Part shown: piece by piece, positions 24,529 through 33,530 of the stretch
Layout: every line of letters starts with the position of its first letter
How positions within the stretch are numbered: position 1 is the first letter of the stretch
Assembly (NCBI GenBank): GCA_017549325.1
Contig: JAFYVA010000033.1
Coordinates: 1 to 38,900 of the forward strand
Length of the DNA stretch: 38,900 nt
Source: Oscillospiraceae bacterium
GTDB taxonomy: Bacteria > Bacillota_A > Clostridia > Oscillospirales > Oscillospiraceae
Reading direction: 5' to 3'
Notes under the pieces: generated by a model
The model's input: only the letters and a program-made list of their open reading frames with translations
Told to the model about the DNA's origin: nothing
The model's database searches: none
Made by a program: the position numbers and the translations under genes

Positions 24529-25125
24529 ATGGAACAGACCCGACATTTTGGTTATCTCTGCCCCAAGTGCGGCGTGGGCGTTATTGCAGGACGCACCGTG
24601 TTCTCCCTGCAGGCTGCCGCCGCCCGGATGCAATGCGAGTGCGGCGAGAGTGAGCTGCGCGTGGAGACCGACGGCGTGAAATTCCGCCTGTGGGTGCCCT
24701 GCGGCCTCTGCGGCAAGGAGCATCAGGCCGAGCTGAACGCCGATGCCCTGCTCAACGGACGCGGCGTGGGTCTCGCCTGCCCCGAGACGGGGACGCTGTG
24801 CTGCTACTGCGGCGAGGAGACGGAGGTGCGCCGCGCGCTGGAGCGCCTTGCCATCACCGCCGCAAAGGATAAGGACAACAACGAGGCCTTTACCGACAAC
24901 GTCATCATGTACGAGGTACTCTCCGAGCTGCGTGACATGGCCGCCCGGGACGGCATCGCCTGCGCCTGCGGCTGCCGCCGCTATTCCATGAAGGTGCGCC
25001 GCGGTTTCGTCGACCTCACCTGTGACCACTGCGGCGGCAAGCTGCGCATCAGCGCCGCCACCGACGAGGATCTGGACGATCTGTGCTGCCACATGAACCT
25101 GACCATTCCCGGAGGTGCCGTATGA
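24529..25125 (+). CDS. Cysteine-rich zinc-ribbon protein of unknown function
   Basis: 198 residues with 17 cysteines, mostly as C-x2-C or C-x-C knuckles: CPKC (11-14), CEC (36-38), CGLC (58-61), CCYC (91-94), CACGC (145-149), CDHC (165-168) and a final CC (186-187). An alpha-helical stretch (98-142) divides the two ribbon sets. No catalytic motif is recognised. The ATG at 24529 is chosen because AAAAGGAG precedes it by 10 bases; an upstream in-frame start would overlap the -35 box. The stop overlaps the start of a CDF metal exporter (ATGA), so the two are translationally coupled. It may sense, chaperone or buffer the metal that the exporter moves. I do not recognise the family. Confidence 0.85.
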   Translation: MEQTRHFGYLCPKCGVGVIAGRTVFSLQAAAARMQCECGESELRVETDGVKFRLWVPCGLCGKEHQAELNADALLNGRGVGLACPETGTLCCYCGEETEVRRALERLAITAAKDKDNNEAFTDNVIMYEVLSELRDMAARDGIACACGCRRYSMKVRRGFVDLTCDHCGGKLRISAATDEDLDDLCCHMNLTIPGGAV

Positions 25126-26291
25126 TCGCGCTGCTGGGTCGTCTCTTTATCAAGGATCACGCCAATACCGCCGACGAGTCGGTGCGCCGCGCCTGGGGCA
25201 CTCTCTGCGGCGTCATGGGTGTGGTGCTGAACATCATCCTCTGCATCGGAAAGCTGCTGGCGGGCACTTTGTCCGGCTCCATCGCCATCACCGCCGATGC
25301 CTTCAACAACCTCTCCGATGCCCTGTCCTCCGTGGTGACGCTGCTGGGCTTCCGTCTGGCGGGCAAGAAGCCCGACCCCGACCACCCCTTCGGCCACGGG
25401 CGCATGGAGTATGTCTCCGGTCTGGTGGTGGCGGGCCTCATTCTGATGATGGGCGTGGAGCTGCTGCGCACCTCCTTCGATAAGATCCTCCACCCCGAGG
25501 CGGTGGAGTTCTCCCCCGTCGCCGCCGCCATTCTGGTGCTGGCCGTGCTGGTGAAGGTGTACATGGCCATCTACAACCGCGCCGTGGGAAAGAAGATCCA
25601 CTCCACCGCCATGGCCGCCACCGCCAAGGACAGCCTCTGCGACACCATCTCCACCATCGCCGTGCTGCTGAGCATGGTGGCCACCCTCTTTACCGACCTG
25701 CCTCTGGACGGCTATGTGGGTCTGCTGGTGGCGCTGTTTATCCTCTATGCCGCCGTGCAGGCTGCCCGCGAGACCATCTCCCCCCTGCTGGGTCAGGCAC
25801 CCGATGCCGAATTTGTCCATCAGATCGAGGAGCTGGTGCTGGCCCACGATAAGGTGCTGGGCATCCACGATCTGGTGGTTCACGACTACGGACCCGGCCG
25901 CCTGCTCATCTCCCTCCACGCCGAGGTCAGCGCCGCCGACGATGTGATGACCATCCACGATATGATCGACAATATTGAGACGGAGCTGGGCGAGGCGCTC
26001 CGCTGCGAGGCGGTCATCCACATGGACCCCATCGCCGCCGATAATGAAGAAGTCCTGCGCCTGCGTATGGCCGTCAGCGCCCTCGTGCAGGCCATTGACC
26101 CCAAGCTGACCATCCACGATTTCCGCATGGTGCCCGGCCCCACCCACACCAATCTCATCTTCGATGTGGTGCAGCCCTTTGATGTGGAGATGGACCCGGG
26201 TGAGCTGCGTCACCGCATCGCCACCGCCGTTCGCGCTATGTCGGAAGGCAACTACTTCGCCGTGGTGAAGGTGGAGCGCTCGTATGTGTGA
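25122..26291 (+). CDS. Cation diffusion facilitator (CDF) metal exporter
   Basis: 389 residues. The N-terminal membrane domain has the TM2 metal-site motif TADAFNNLSDALSS (Asp59, Asn63), the loop HPFGHGRMEYVSG, and TM5 AATAKDSLCDTIST. After the usual ferredoxin-like cytoplasmic domain (IHDLVVHDYGPGRLLISLHAEV) a second similar module follows (LTIHDFRMVPGPTHTNLIFDVV), so the cytoplasmic part is longer than in FieF. It exports Zn2+, Mn2+, Co2+ or Fe2+ in exchange for protons; which metal cannot be read. GGAGG precedes the ATG at 25122, which overlaps the stop of the zinc-ribbon gene. Confidence 0.94.
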   Translation: MIALLGRLFIKDHANTADESVRRAWGTLCGVMGVVLNIILCIGKLLAGTLSGSIAITADAFNNLSDALSSVVTLLGFRLAGKKPDPDHPFGHGRMEYVSGLVVAGLILMMGVELLRTSFDKILHPEAVEFSPVAAAILVLAVLVKVYMAIYNRAVGKKIHSTAMAATAKDSLCDTISTIAVLLSMVATLFTDLPLDGYVGLLVALFILYAAVQAARETISPLLGQAPDAEFVHQIEELVLAHDKVLGIHDLVVHDYGPGRLLISLHAEVSAADDVMTIHDMIDNIETELGEALRCEAVIHMDPIAADNEEVLRLRMAVSALVQAIDPKLTIHDFRMVPGPTHTNLIFDVVQPFDVEMDPGELRHRIATAVRAMSEGNYFAVVKVERSYV

Positions 26292-26302
26292 GGGGAAGAT
26301 TC

Positions 26303-26483
26303 CCCTTGCCTCCCCCTTTGGGCAAGACTCTCCCCGGCGGGGAGAGATGTCACACGAAGTGTGACAGAGAGGGGGGAGGAGAGGTGGCTGCCCGTAAGGG
26401 CAGACGGAGAGGGCTCAACGGAGACTTCACATAGCCCTCTCAGTCACGCTCCGCGTGACAGCTCCCCCAAAGGGGGAGCCAAG
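26303..26483. repeat. Dispersed palindromic repeat, copy A (extended form)
   Basis: The element opens with TTGCCTCCCCCTTTGGGCAA and closes with GCTCCCCCAAAGGGGGAGC. In the middle GAGAGGGCT (26407-26415) pairs with AGCCCTCTC (26433-26441) across a 17-base spacer. Extra hairpins (CTCTCCCCGGCGGGGAGAG; GTCACACGAAGTGTGAC; GCTGCCCGTAAGGGCAG) show that the left module is present twice. Relatives lie at 27269, 30669, 36677/37173 and 38480. Confidence 0.85.
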
Positions 26484-26531
26484 AAAATGCCCCACCCCCG
26501 CACAAATTATCCAAAAAAGGAGGCATTCCAC

Positions 26532-27251
26532 ATGGCGAATTCTCCCATTGACCAACTCCGCACCATGGTGGACGAGAGCAATTACATTGTCTTCTTCGGC
26601 GGTGCCGGCGTATCTACCGAGTCGGGGATCCCCGATTTCCGCAGCGTGGACGGCCTGTACAACCAGCAGTACGCTGTGCCGCCTGAGACCATGCTGAGCC
26701 ACAGCTACTACGAAGCCCACACCGAGGAATTCTACCGCTTTTACCGCAACAAAATGCTGGCCCCCGATGCTCTGCCCAACGCCGCCCACAAGTGGCTGGC
26801 ACAGCAGGAATCGGCAGGCAAGGTGAAAGCCGTCATCACCCAGAACATTGACGGGCTCCACCAGAAGGCAGGCTCGCAGGAGGTGCTGGAGCTCCACGGA
26901 AGCGTCTGGCGCAACTACTGCCGCCGCTGCCGCAAGTTCTACGGACTCGATGCCATCACCGACTCCACGGGCGTGCCCCGCTGCACCTGCGGCGGCGTCA
27001 TCAAGCCCGATGTGGTGCTCTATGAGGAGGGCTTGGACGAGGATGTCCTGGACCGCGCCGTGATGCACCTGCGAAAGGCCGATATGCTCATCATCGGCGG
27101 CACTTCGCTGGCCGTCTACCCCGCCGCAGGATTGGTGCACTACTTCCGCGGCAAGCACCTTGTGGTCATCAACAAGGGCGCCACTGCCCGGGATGTGGGG
27201 GTAAGCCTCACCATCGACGGCGCCATTGGTGAGGTACTGAGGCAGATTTGA
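26532..27251 (+). CDS. cobB: NAD-dependent protein deacylase, Sir2 (sirtuin) family
   Basis: 239 residues. NAD-binding motifs GGAGVSTESGIPDFRS and TQNIDGLHQKAG are intact, with catalytic His122 in ELHGS. Four zinc-binding cysteines lie in YCRRC and CTC. GGTSLAVYPAAGLVHYF and VVINKG complete the Rossmann fold. It removes acyl groups from lysines using NAD+, giving nicotinamide and O-acyl-ADP-ribose. The ATG at 26532 follows AAGGAGG by 8 bases; an open frame further upstream runs through the repeat element and is not coding. The gene stands alone between two copies of the dispersed repeat. Confidence 0.96.
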   Translation: MANSPIDQLRTMVDESNYIVFFGGAGVSTESGIPDFRSVDGLYNQQYAVPPETMLSHSYYEAHTEEFYRFYRNKMLAPDALPNAAHKWLAQQESAGKVKAVITQNIDGLHQKAGSQEVLELHGSVWRNYCRRCRKFYGLDAITDSTGVPRCTCGGVIKPDVVLYEEGLDEDVLDRAVMHLRKADMLIIGGTSLAVYPAAGLVHYFRGKHLVVINKGATARDVGVSLTIDGAIGEVLRQI

Positions 27252-27268
27252 AAGAGGAGCACACGCCC

Positions 27269-27390
27269 CTTGCCTCCCCCACTGGGGGAGGTGCCCCGCA
27301 GGGGCGGAGGGGGCTGACAACAAGGGCACTTTCCATAGCAGCCCCCTCAGTCTCACTTCGTTCGACAGCTCCCCCATAGGGGGAGCCAAG
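27269..27390. repeat. Dispersed palindromic repeat, copy B
   Basis: Left hairpin CCTCCCCCACTGGGGGAGG, then GCCCCGCAGGGGC, then GAGGGGGCT (27307-27315). After a 24-base spacer the partner AGCCCCCTC (27340-27348) is followed by the right hairpin GCTCCCCCATAGGGGGAGC. The left module matches the one beside the DUF559 gene at 36677 almost base for base. Confidence 0.88.
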
Positions 27391-27419
27391 AAAATGCCCA
27401 CCCCCGCACCCCAACCTGT

Positions 27420-27447
27420 TCATTGTTAATTATTAATTGTTAATTAG
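27420..27447. repeat. AT-rich ATTGTTAATTA tandem motif
   Basis: Two copies of ATTGTTAATTA separated by a TTA stand just ahead of the aminotransferase ribosome site, in otherwise GC-rich DNA. They may supply an AT-rich upstream region for a promoter. A comparable ATTCATT run lies at 37247. Confidence 0.45.
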
Positions 27448-27466
27448 ATACAAGGAGGAACATCAC

Positions 27467-28738
27467 ATGAAGTACACCGACATGACCCTCGCCCAGCGTC
27501 AGGAGGCCTACGCCGCCGAAAAGACGCATTTCGAAACGCTGAAAAATCTCGGTCTGAAGCTGAATATGGCACGCGGCAAGCCCGGCACCGAGCAACTGGA
27601 TCTGGTGATGGATATTTTCAATGTCCTGCCCACCAACGCCGACTATGTCTCCTCCGGTATCGACAGCCGCAACTACGGCGAGCTCTCCGGCATCCCCGAG
27701 GCCAAGGCACTGTTCGCCGACATCCTCGGCTGCAAGCCCTCTCAGGTCTTCGTGGGCGGCAACGCCAGCCTGCAGCTGATGTACGACGCCATCTCCAAGG
27801 CCTACACCCACGGCCTCAAGACCAGCCCCCGCCGCTGGTGCGAGGAGCCCACTGTCAAATGGCTCTGCCCCGCTCCCGGCTATGACCGCCACTTTAAGGT
27901 CAGCGAGACCTTCGGCATGGAGCTCATCACCATCCCCATGACCGCCACCGGCCCCGACATGGACATGGTGGAGGCGTACATCAAAGACCCCGCCGTGAAG
28001 GGTATGTGGAACGTGCCCAAGTACTCCAACCCTCAGGGCATCACCTACTCCGCCGAGACGGTGGAGCGCATCGCTTCCATGAAGCCCGCCGCACCCGATT
28101 TCATGCTGATGTGGGACAACGCCTACTGCATCCACGAGTTCGCCGCCGAGTTCGTCCCCTTCCCCGACATAATCTCCACCTGCGAGAAGTACGGCAACGG
28201 CCATATGTGCTATGAGTTCGCCTCCACCTCCAAGGTCACCTTCCCCGGTGCCGGTGTGGGCGTGATGGCCGCCAGCGAGGAGAACATCGCCCACTTCAAT
28301 AAACTCATGTCCATCCAGACCATCGGCTTTGACAAGATCAACCAGCTGCGCCACGTCCGGTATCTCAAGGATAAGGCCACCACGCTGGAGCTGATGAAGC
28401 GCCACGCCGAGGTCCTCCGTCCCAAGTTCGACGCCGTGCTCCGCGGCCTCGACACGGAGATCGCCCCGCTGGGTATCGCCTCCTGGGAGCGTCCCGTGGG
28501 CGGCTACTTCGTCTCTCTCGACGGTATGGACGGCACGGCCAAGCGCACGCTGGCCCTGTGTGCCGAGGCCGGCGTCACCATGACCGGTGCCGGCGCCACC
28601 TTCCCCTACGGCGTCGATCCCCGCGACCGCAACATCCGCATCGCCCCCACTCTGCCCCCCGTGGCAGAGCTTACGCAGGCGGTGGAGGTGCTGTGCACCT
28701 GCCTGAAGATGGCCGCACTGGAGAAGCTGGGCATCTGA
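27467..28738 (+). CDS. Aminotransferase, aspartate aminotransferase type Ic-like
   Basis: 423 residues. The N-terminal block LGLKLNMARGKPGTEQLDL is characteristic of the PLP fold-type I aspartate aminotransferase subfamily related to MocR C-terminal domains. NVPKYSNPQGITYS, MLMWDNAYCIHEF (Asp contacting the PLP nitrogen) and STSKVTFPGAG (Lys forming the Schiff base) are present. It probably transfers the amino group between aspartate or another amino acid and 2-oxoglutarate. AAGGAGG lies 8 bases before the ATG at 27467; an upstream in-frame ATG has no ribosome site. A TetR gene follows after 38 bases, probably on the same message. Confidence 0.92.
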   Translation: MKYTDMTLAQRQEAYAAEKTHFETLKNLGLKLNMARGKPGTEQLDLVMDIFNVLPTNADYVSSGIDSRNYGELSGIPEAKALFADILGCKPSQVFVGGNASLQLMYDAISKAYTHGLKTSPRRWCEEPTVKWLCPAPGYDRHFKVSETFGMELITIPMTATGPDMDMVEAYIKDPAVKGMWNVPKYSNPQGITYSAETVERIASMKPAAPDFMLMWDNAYCIHEFAAEFVPFPDIISTCEKYGNGHMCYEFASTSKVTFPGAGVGVMAASEENIAHFNKLMSIQTIGFDKINQLRHVRYLKDKATTLELMKRHAEVLRPKFDAVLRGLDTEIAPLGIASWERPVGGYFVSLDGMDGTAKRTLALCAEAGVTMTGAGATFPYGVDPRDRNIRIAPTLPPVAELTQAVEVLCTCLKMAALEKLGI

Positions 28739-28776
28739 GCGCCCCCCCATTCCCACAGATAAGGAGTGAGCCATTT

Positions 28777-29376
28777 TTGGAGAAAAAGCTGACCCCCCGC
28801 AAGCAGCAGGCACTGGAGATGCGTCGGAAGATCCAGACGGCGGCTCTGGACCTGTTTGACCACGAGGGATTTGAAAACGTATCGGTGGAGGCCATTGCAC
28901 AGGCTGCCGGCTGCAGCGTGGGCAATATCTACCACTATTTCAAAAGTAAGGACGAGCTGGCACTGCAGGTGACGAACAACGTGGACGAGGCGTACCGGGA
29001 CTTGGAGCAGCTCTACGATGACGACACCGCGCGCCCTGCCATCGATAAGCTCATGGATTTCGTGGGCCGCACCCTCCGCATCAGCGTGGAGGACCCGGTG
29101 CTGTACAAGGCGTTCATTCAGGCTATGAAATACCCCGAGCAGGGTACGCTGCGCCGCAGTGACAAGCGCGACTACTTTCGCATCCTCCGCAAGCTGGTGT
29201 GCCTCAGCCGCGACGAGGGCGCCCTCCCCGCCGATTGCGATGTGGACGAGATCGTGGAGTATCTGGTGACCGTCCACCGCGGCGTACTGCTGGAGTGGCG
29301 CGTCTACAGCGGCGGCTTTGCACTGGAAGAACGGGGCCGCAAAATCGTGGCAGCCATGCTGAAAGGCCTGAAATAA
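28777..29376 (+). CDS. TetR/AcrR family transcriptional regulator
   Basis: 199 residues. The N-terminal HTH is typical: VSVEAIAQAAGCSVGNIYHY followed by FKSKDEL. An all-helical ligand and dimer domain follows. The best start is TTG 28777, ten bases after AAGGAG; the first ATG (28819) has no ribosome site and would cut into the region before the HTH. It ends in a very strong terminator, and the next gene is butyrate kinase. Its targets are unknown. A candidate palindrome in the butyrate kinase leader is one possible site. Confidence 0.9.
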   Translation: MEKKLTPRKQQALEMRRKIQTAALDLFDHEGFENVSVEAIAQAAGCSVGNIYHYFKSKDELALQVTNNVDEAYRDLEQLYDDDTARPAIDKLMDFVGRTLRISVEDPVLYKAFIQAMKYPEQGTLRRSDKRDYFRILRKLVCLSRDEGALPADCDVDEIVEYLVTVHRGVLLEWRVYSGGFALEERGRKIVAAMLKGLK

Positions 29377-29383
29377 AATTGTT

Positions 29384-29430
29384 AAAAAGAGGACAATTAG
29401 CTGATTTGTCAGCGAATTGTCCTCTTTTTT
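29384..29430 (+). terminator. Strong terminator after the TetR gene
   Basis: AAAAAGAGGACAATT and AATTGTCCTCTTTTT pair fully, and an inner GCTGA/TCAGC stem extends the hairpin. Ts follow. With the complementary A-run it could act in both directions. Confidence 0.95.
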
Positions 29431-29480
29431 GTTTACTTCGCTGATTTCCATTCCTACCGCGATTTTTGCCCCAAAATTCG

Positions 29481-29509
29481 TTGACAAACCTTTTTTCGGG
29501 TGGGATAAT
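29481..29509 (+). promoter_or_regulatory. Promoter of butyrate kinase
   Basis: TTGACA (29481-29486), a 17-base spacer and GATAAT (29504-29509). The gene begins 75 bases downstream. Confidence 0.8.
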
Positions 29510-29533
29510 AAGGTGTAGTTCACTAAATCATTC

Positions 29534-29557
29534 GGTGAAATTTGCACAAAATTCACC
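29534..29557. promoter_or_regulatory. Candidate operator in the butyrate kinase leader
   Basis: GGTGAA (29534-29539) and TTCACC (29552-29557) form an imperfect 24-base palindrome about 25 bases downstream of the -10 box, a position where a bound repressor could block transcription. The TetR protein encoded just upstream is a possible ligand; this is inference. Confidence 0.4.
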
Positions 29558-29583
29558 TGCATACGAAAGGGGTAGAGATCACC

Positions 29584-30639
29584 ATGAAAGTTTTGACCGT
29601 CAATCCCGGCGCCACCAGTACCAAGATCGCCATCTTCGACGAGGCCGAGCAGATCTACAAGCTCTCCATCGACCACAGTGCCGAGGAGCTGGACCGCTTC
29701 GAGCGCGTCTTTGATCAGGCCGACTATCGCCGCGACGCCATCCTCACCGCTGTGACCGAGGCTGGCTTCCAGCTGTCCGATTTTGACGCGGTCTGCGGCC
29801 GCGGCGGCCTGTACCGCGCCATCCCCAGCGGCACCTACGCCGTGTCCGACGCCGTGATGGCCGATGTGGAGGCCGCCCCCAACGGTGAGCACCCCTCCAA
29901 TCTGGGCGCTTACATCGCCCGCCGTCTGGCCGACATGGTGGGTATCCCCTCCTTCTTCGTCGACCCCGTCTGTGTCGACGAGATGACCGAGGTGGCCCAC
30001 TACACCGGCTTTGCCCCCTTCCGCCGCATCTGCATGTTCCACGCCCTGAACCACAAGTCCATCGCCCGTAAGGCCGCCGCGCAGCTGGATAAGGCTTACG
30101 AGGATGTGAACCTGATCGTGTGCCATCTCGGCGGCGGCGTCAGCGTGGGCGCTCACGAGAAGGGCCGCGTGGTGGATGTGTTCAATGTCAAGGACGAGGG
30201 CGCCATGGGTCTGGACCGCGGCGGCGCGCTGCCCACCAACCAGCTCATCGACTACTGCTTCTCCGGCGTTTCCAAGGCCGAGGCCAAGAAGGCACTGGGC
30301 CGCCGCGCCGGTATGTTCTCCTACCTCGACACCACCGACTTCCGCATCATCTGCGCCAACGTGGTGGCGGGCGATCCCAAGTCCGTGGAGGCCTACAAGG
30401 CGCTGGTCTACCAGCTGGCCAAGGACATCGGTGCCATGGCTGCCGTGCTCAAGGGTAAGGTGGACGGCATCGTCCTCACCGGCGGCATGGCCTACGAGGG
30501 CTTCTTCTGCGAGGATATCGCCGAGTATGTCTCTCACTTCGGCCCCATCATCCGTCTCCCCGGCGAGGAGGAGATGCGCTCTCTGGCCGAGGGTGCCCTC
30601 CGCGTGCTGCATGGTGAACAGGAAGCCAGCGTGTATTGA
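29584..30639 (+). CDS. buk: Butyrate kinase
   Basis: 351 residues of the acetate/butyrate kinase (ASKHA) family. Motifs: VLTVNPGATSTKIAIFD (phosphate 1), CMFHALNHKSIAR, LIVCHLGGGVSVGAHEKGRV (phosphate 2) and GIVLTGGMAYEGFF (adenosine site). The length fits butyrate or branched-chain fatty acid kinases rather than acetate kinase (about 400). It converts acyl-phosphate plus ADP to acid plus ATP. Together with indolepyruvate:ferredoxin oxidoreductase just downstream it suits amino-acid fermentation, where acyl-CoA is turned into acid with ATP gain. No phosphotransbutyrylase gene is in the window. AAAGGGG precedes the ATG at 29584. Confidence 0.94.
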   Translation: MKVLTVNPGATSTKIAIFDEAEQIYKLSIDHSAEELDRFERVFDQADYRRDAILTAVTEAGFQLSDFDAVCGRGGLYRAIPSGTYAVSDAVMADVEAAPNGEHPSNLGAYIARRLADMVGIPSFFVDPVCVDEMTEVAHYTGFAPFRRICMFHALNHKSIARKAAAQLDKAYEDVNLIVCHLGGGVSVGAHEKGRVVDVFNVKDEGAMGLDRGGALPTNQLIDYCFSGVSKAEAKKALGRRAGMFSYLDTTDFRIICANVVAGDPKSVEAYKALVYQLAKDIGAMAAVLKGKVDGIVLTGGMAYEGFFCEDIAEYVSHFGPIIRLPGEEEMRSLAEGALRVLHGEQEASVY

Positions 30640-30668
30640 TAACATTCCCTTGAGGTGCTGCGCACCTC

Positions 30669-30798
30669 GCCTTGGCTCCCCCTTTGGGGGAGCTGTCAGC
30701 CGCAAGGCTGACTGAGAGGGCTGCTGACGGAAGTCTTTCGCAAAGCCCTCTCCGTCACGGCTTACGCCGTGCCACCTCTCCCAAAGGGAGAGGCAAGG
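30669..30798. repeat. Dispersed palindromic repeat, copy C
   Basis: Left hairpin GGCTCCCCCTTTGGGGGAGC, then GTCAGCCGCAAGGCTGAC and GAGAGGGCT (30712-30720). After a 21-base spacer come AGCCCTCTC (30742-30750), CACGGCTTACGCCGTG and the right hairpin CCTCTCCCAAAGGGAGAGG. Same plan as copies A, B, D and E. Confidence 0.88.
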
Positions 30799-30801
30799 GA
30801 T

Positions 30802-31113
30802 TCATCTCCCCCCACGTTTTCAATTAATCAAATATAAGGAACAAAAAAGAAAAAAGCCTCCTTCCCCCGCACTTATGTAGAACAGCACGCCCTCATCCTT
30901 GCATGGGGGAGCGCGAGGGGCACCCGCCCGCAGGCGGGCGTGCGAGAGCGCAACCGCCCGAAGGGCGGCTCTTAGCGCGGAGAAGAGGGTATGACCCCTC
31001 GCAGTTCAATAAAATCTGCGCAGGCGGCGCACCGAACTACTTCATTGCGTTAGTTATTAAAGAAGAACATAATAAAAAAGAAGAAAAACTTAAGCAGAAA
31101 GGTGGAATTCATT
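30802..31113. other. 312-base gap with GC-rich hairpins upstream of iorA; no gene seen
   Basis: It contains CGCCCG/CGGGCG with a CAGG loop (30925-30940) and CCGCCC/GGGCGG with a GAA loop (30954-30968) inside a GC-rich block, then an AT-rich stretch leading into the iorA ribosome site. The block differs from the other repeat family and may be a second intergenic repeat type. No promoter could be assigned with confidence. Confidence 0.5.
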
Positions 31114-32889
<1,776 letters not shown>

Positions 32890-32890
32890 A

Positions 32891-33481
32891 ATGGCAAAAG
32901 TGAAAAATGCCCTGTTGGTGGGCGTCGGTGGCCAGGGTGCCATCCTCATTTCCAAGATCATGTCCAACGGCTTCATGAAGGCCGGTTACGATGTTAAGCA
33001 GAGCGAAGTCCACGGTATGGCTCAGCGCGGCGGCTCCGTCTCCACCCAGGTTCGCTGGGGTGAGAAGGTCTATGGCCCCGTGTTCGGCCGCGGCGAGGCC
33101 GACATCATGGTGGCGCTGGAGAAGATGGAAGCCGTGCGTTACGCCGAGTTCCTCAATCCCGACACCGGCGTGGCCATCATCAACGACTACGCCATCAACT
33201 CCACCACCATCGCCTCCGGCGCCGAGGAGTATCCCGAGGGCTGCATCGAGGCTATGGCCAAGCATTTCAACACCATCTCTCTGGACGCTGACGATATCGC
33301 CATCGCTCTGGGCAATGCCAAGTGCATGAATGTGGTGCTCTTCGGCGCCATGTGCGACTCTCTGGGCTGCCCCGAGATCGACTGGGAGCAGATCGTGGCC
33401 GAGACCGTGCCCGAGAAGGTCCGCGAGCTGAACCTGAAGGCTTTCCGCGCCGGCCGCGAGGCTGCCAAGGCCGCCAAGTAA
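32891..33481 (+). CDS. iorB: Indolepyruvate ferredoxin oxidoreductase, beta subunit
   Basis: 196 residues, the gamma-type domain of 2-oxoacid:ferredoxin oxidoreductases: LLVGVGGQGAILISKIMSNG, VKQSEVHGMAQRGGSVSTQV and GRGEADIMVALEKMEAVRY. It pairs with IorA to form the active enzyme. The ATG lies one base after the iorA stop, and its GGAGG site is inside the end of iorA, so translation is coupled. Confidence 0.96.
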   Translation: MAKVKNALLVGVGGQGAILISKIMSNGFMKAGYDVKQSEVHGMAQRGGSVSTQVRWGEKVYGPVFGRGEADIMVALEKMEAVRYAEFLNPDTGVAIINDYAINSTTIASGAEEYPEGCIEAMAKHFNTISLDADDIAIALGNAKCMNVVLFGAMCDSLGCPEIDWEQIVAETVPEKVRELNLKAFRAGREAAKAAK

Positions 33482-33493
33482 ACACAACGCAAT

Positions 33494-33530
33494 AAAAAAA
33501 GATGCACCCTCGCGGGTGCATCTTTTTTTA
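33494..33530. terminator. Bidirectional terminator between iorB and the ABC exporter gene
   Basis: GATGCACCC and GGGTGCATC around TCGC, with seven As on one side and seven Ts on the other, so it works on both strands. The leftward exporter gene ends just inside it. Confidence 0.95.

Noticed and set aside
26361..26531. An N-terminal extension of the sirtuin of 57 codons
   Set aside because: It would translate through the palindromic repeat. A strong AAGGAGG precedes the ATG at 26532, which gives the normal family length.
29466..29580. Small upstream open frames before butyrate kinase
   Set aside because: They overlap the promoter and leader, and lack ribosome sites and known products.
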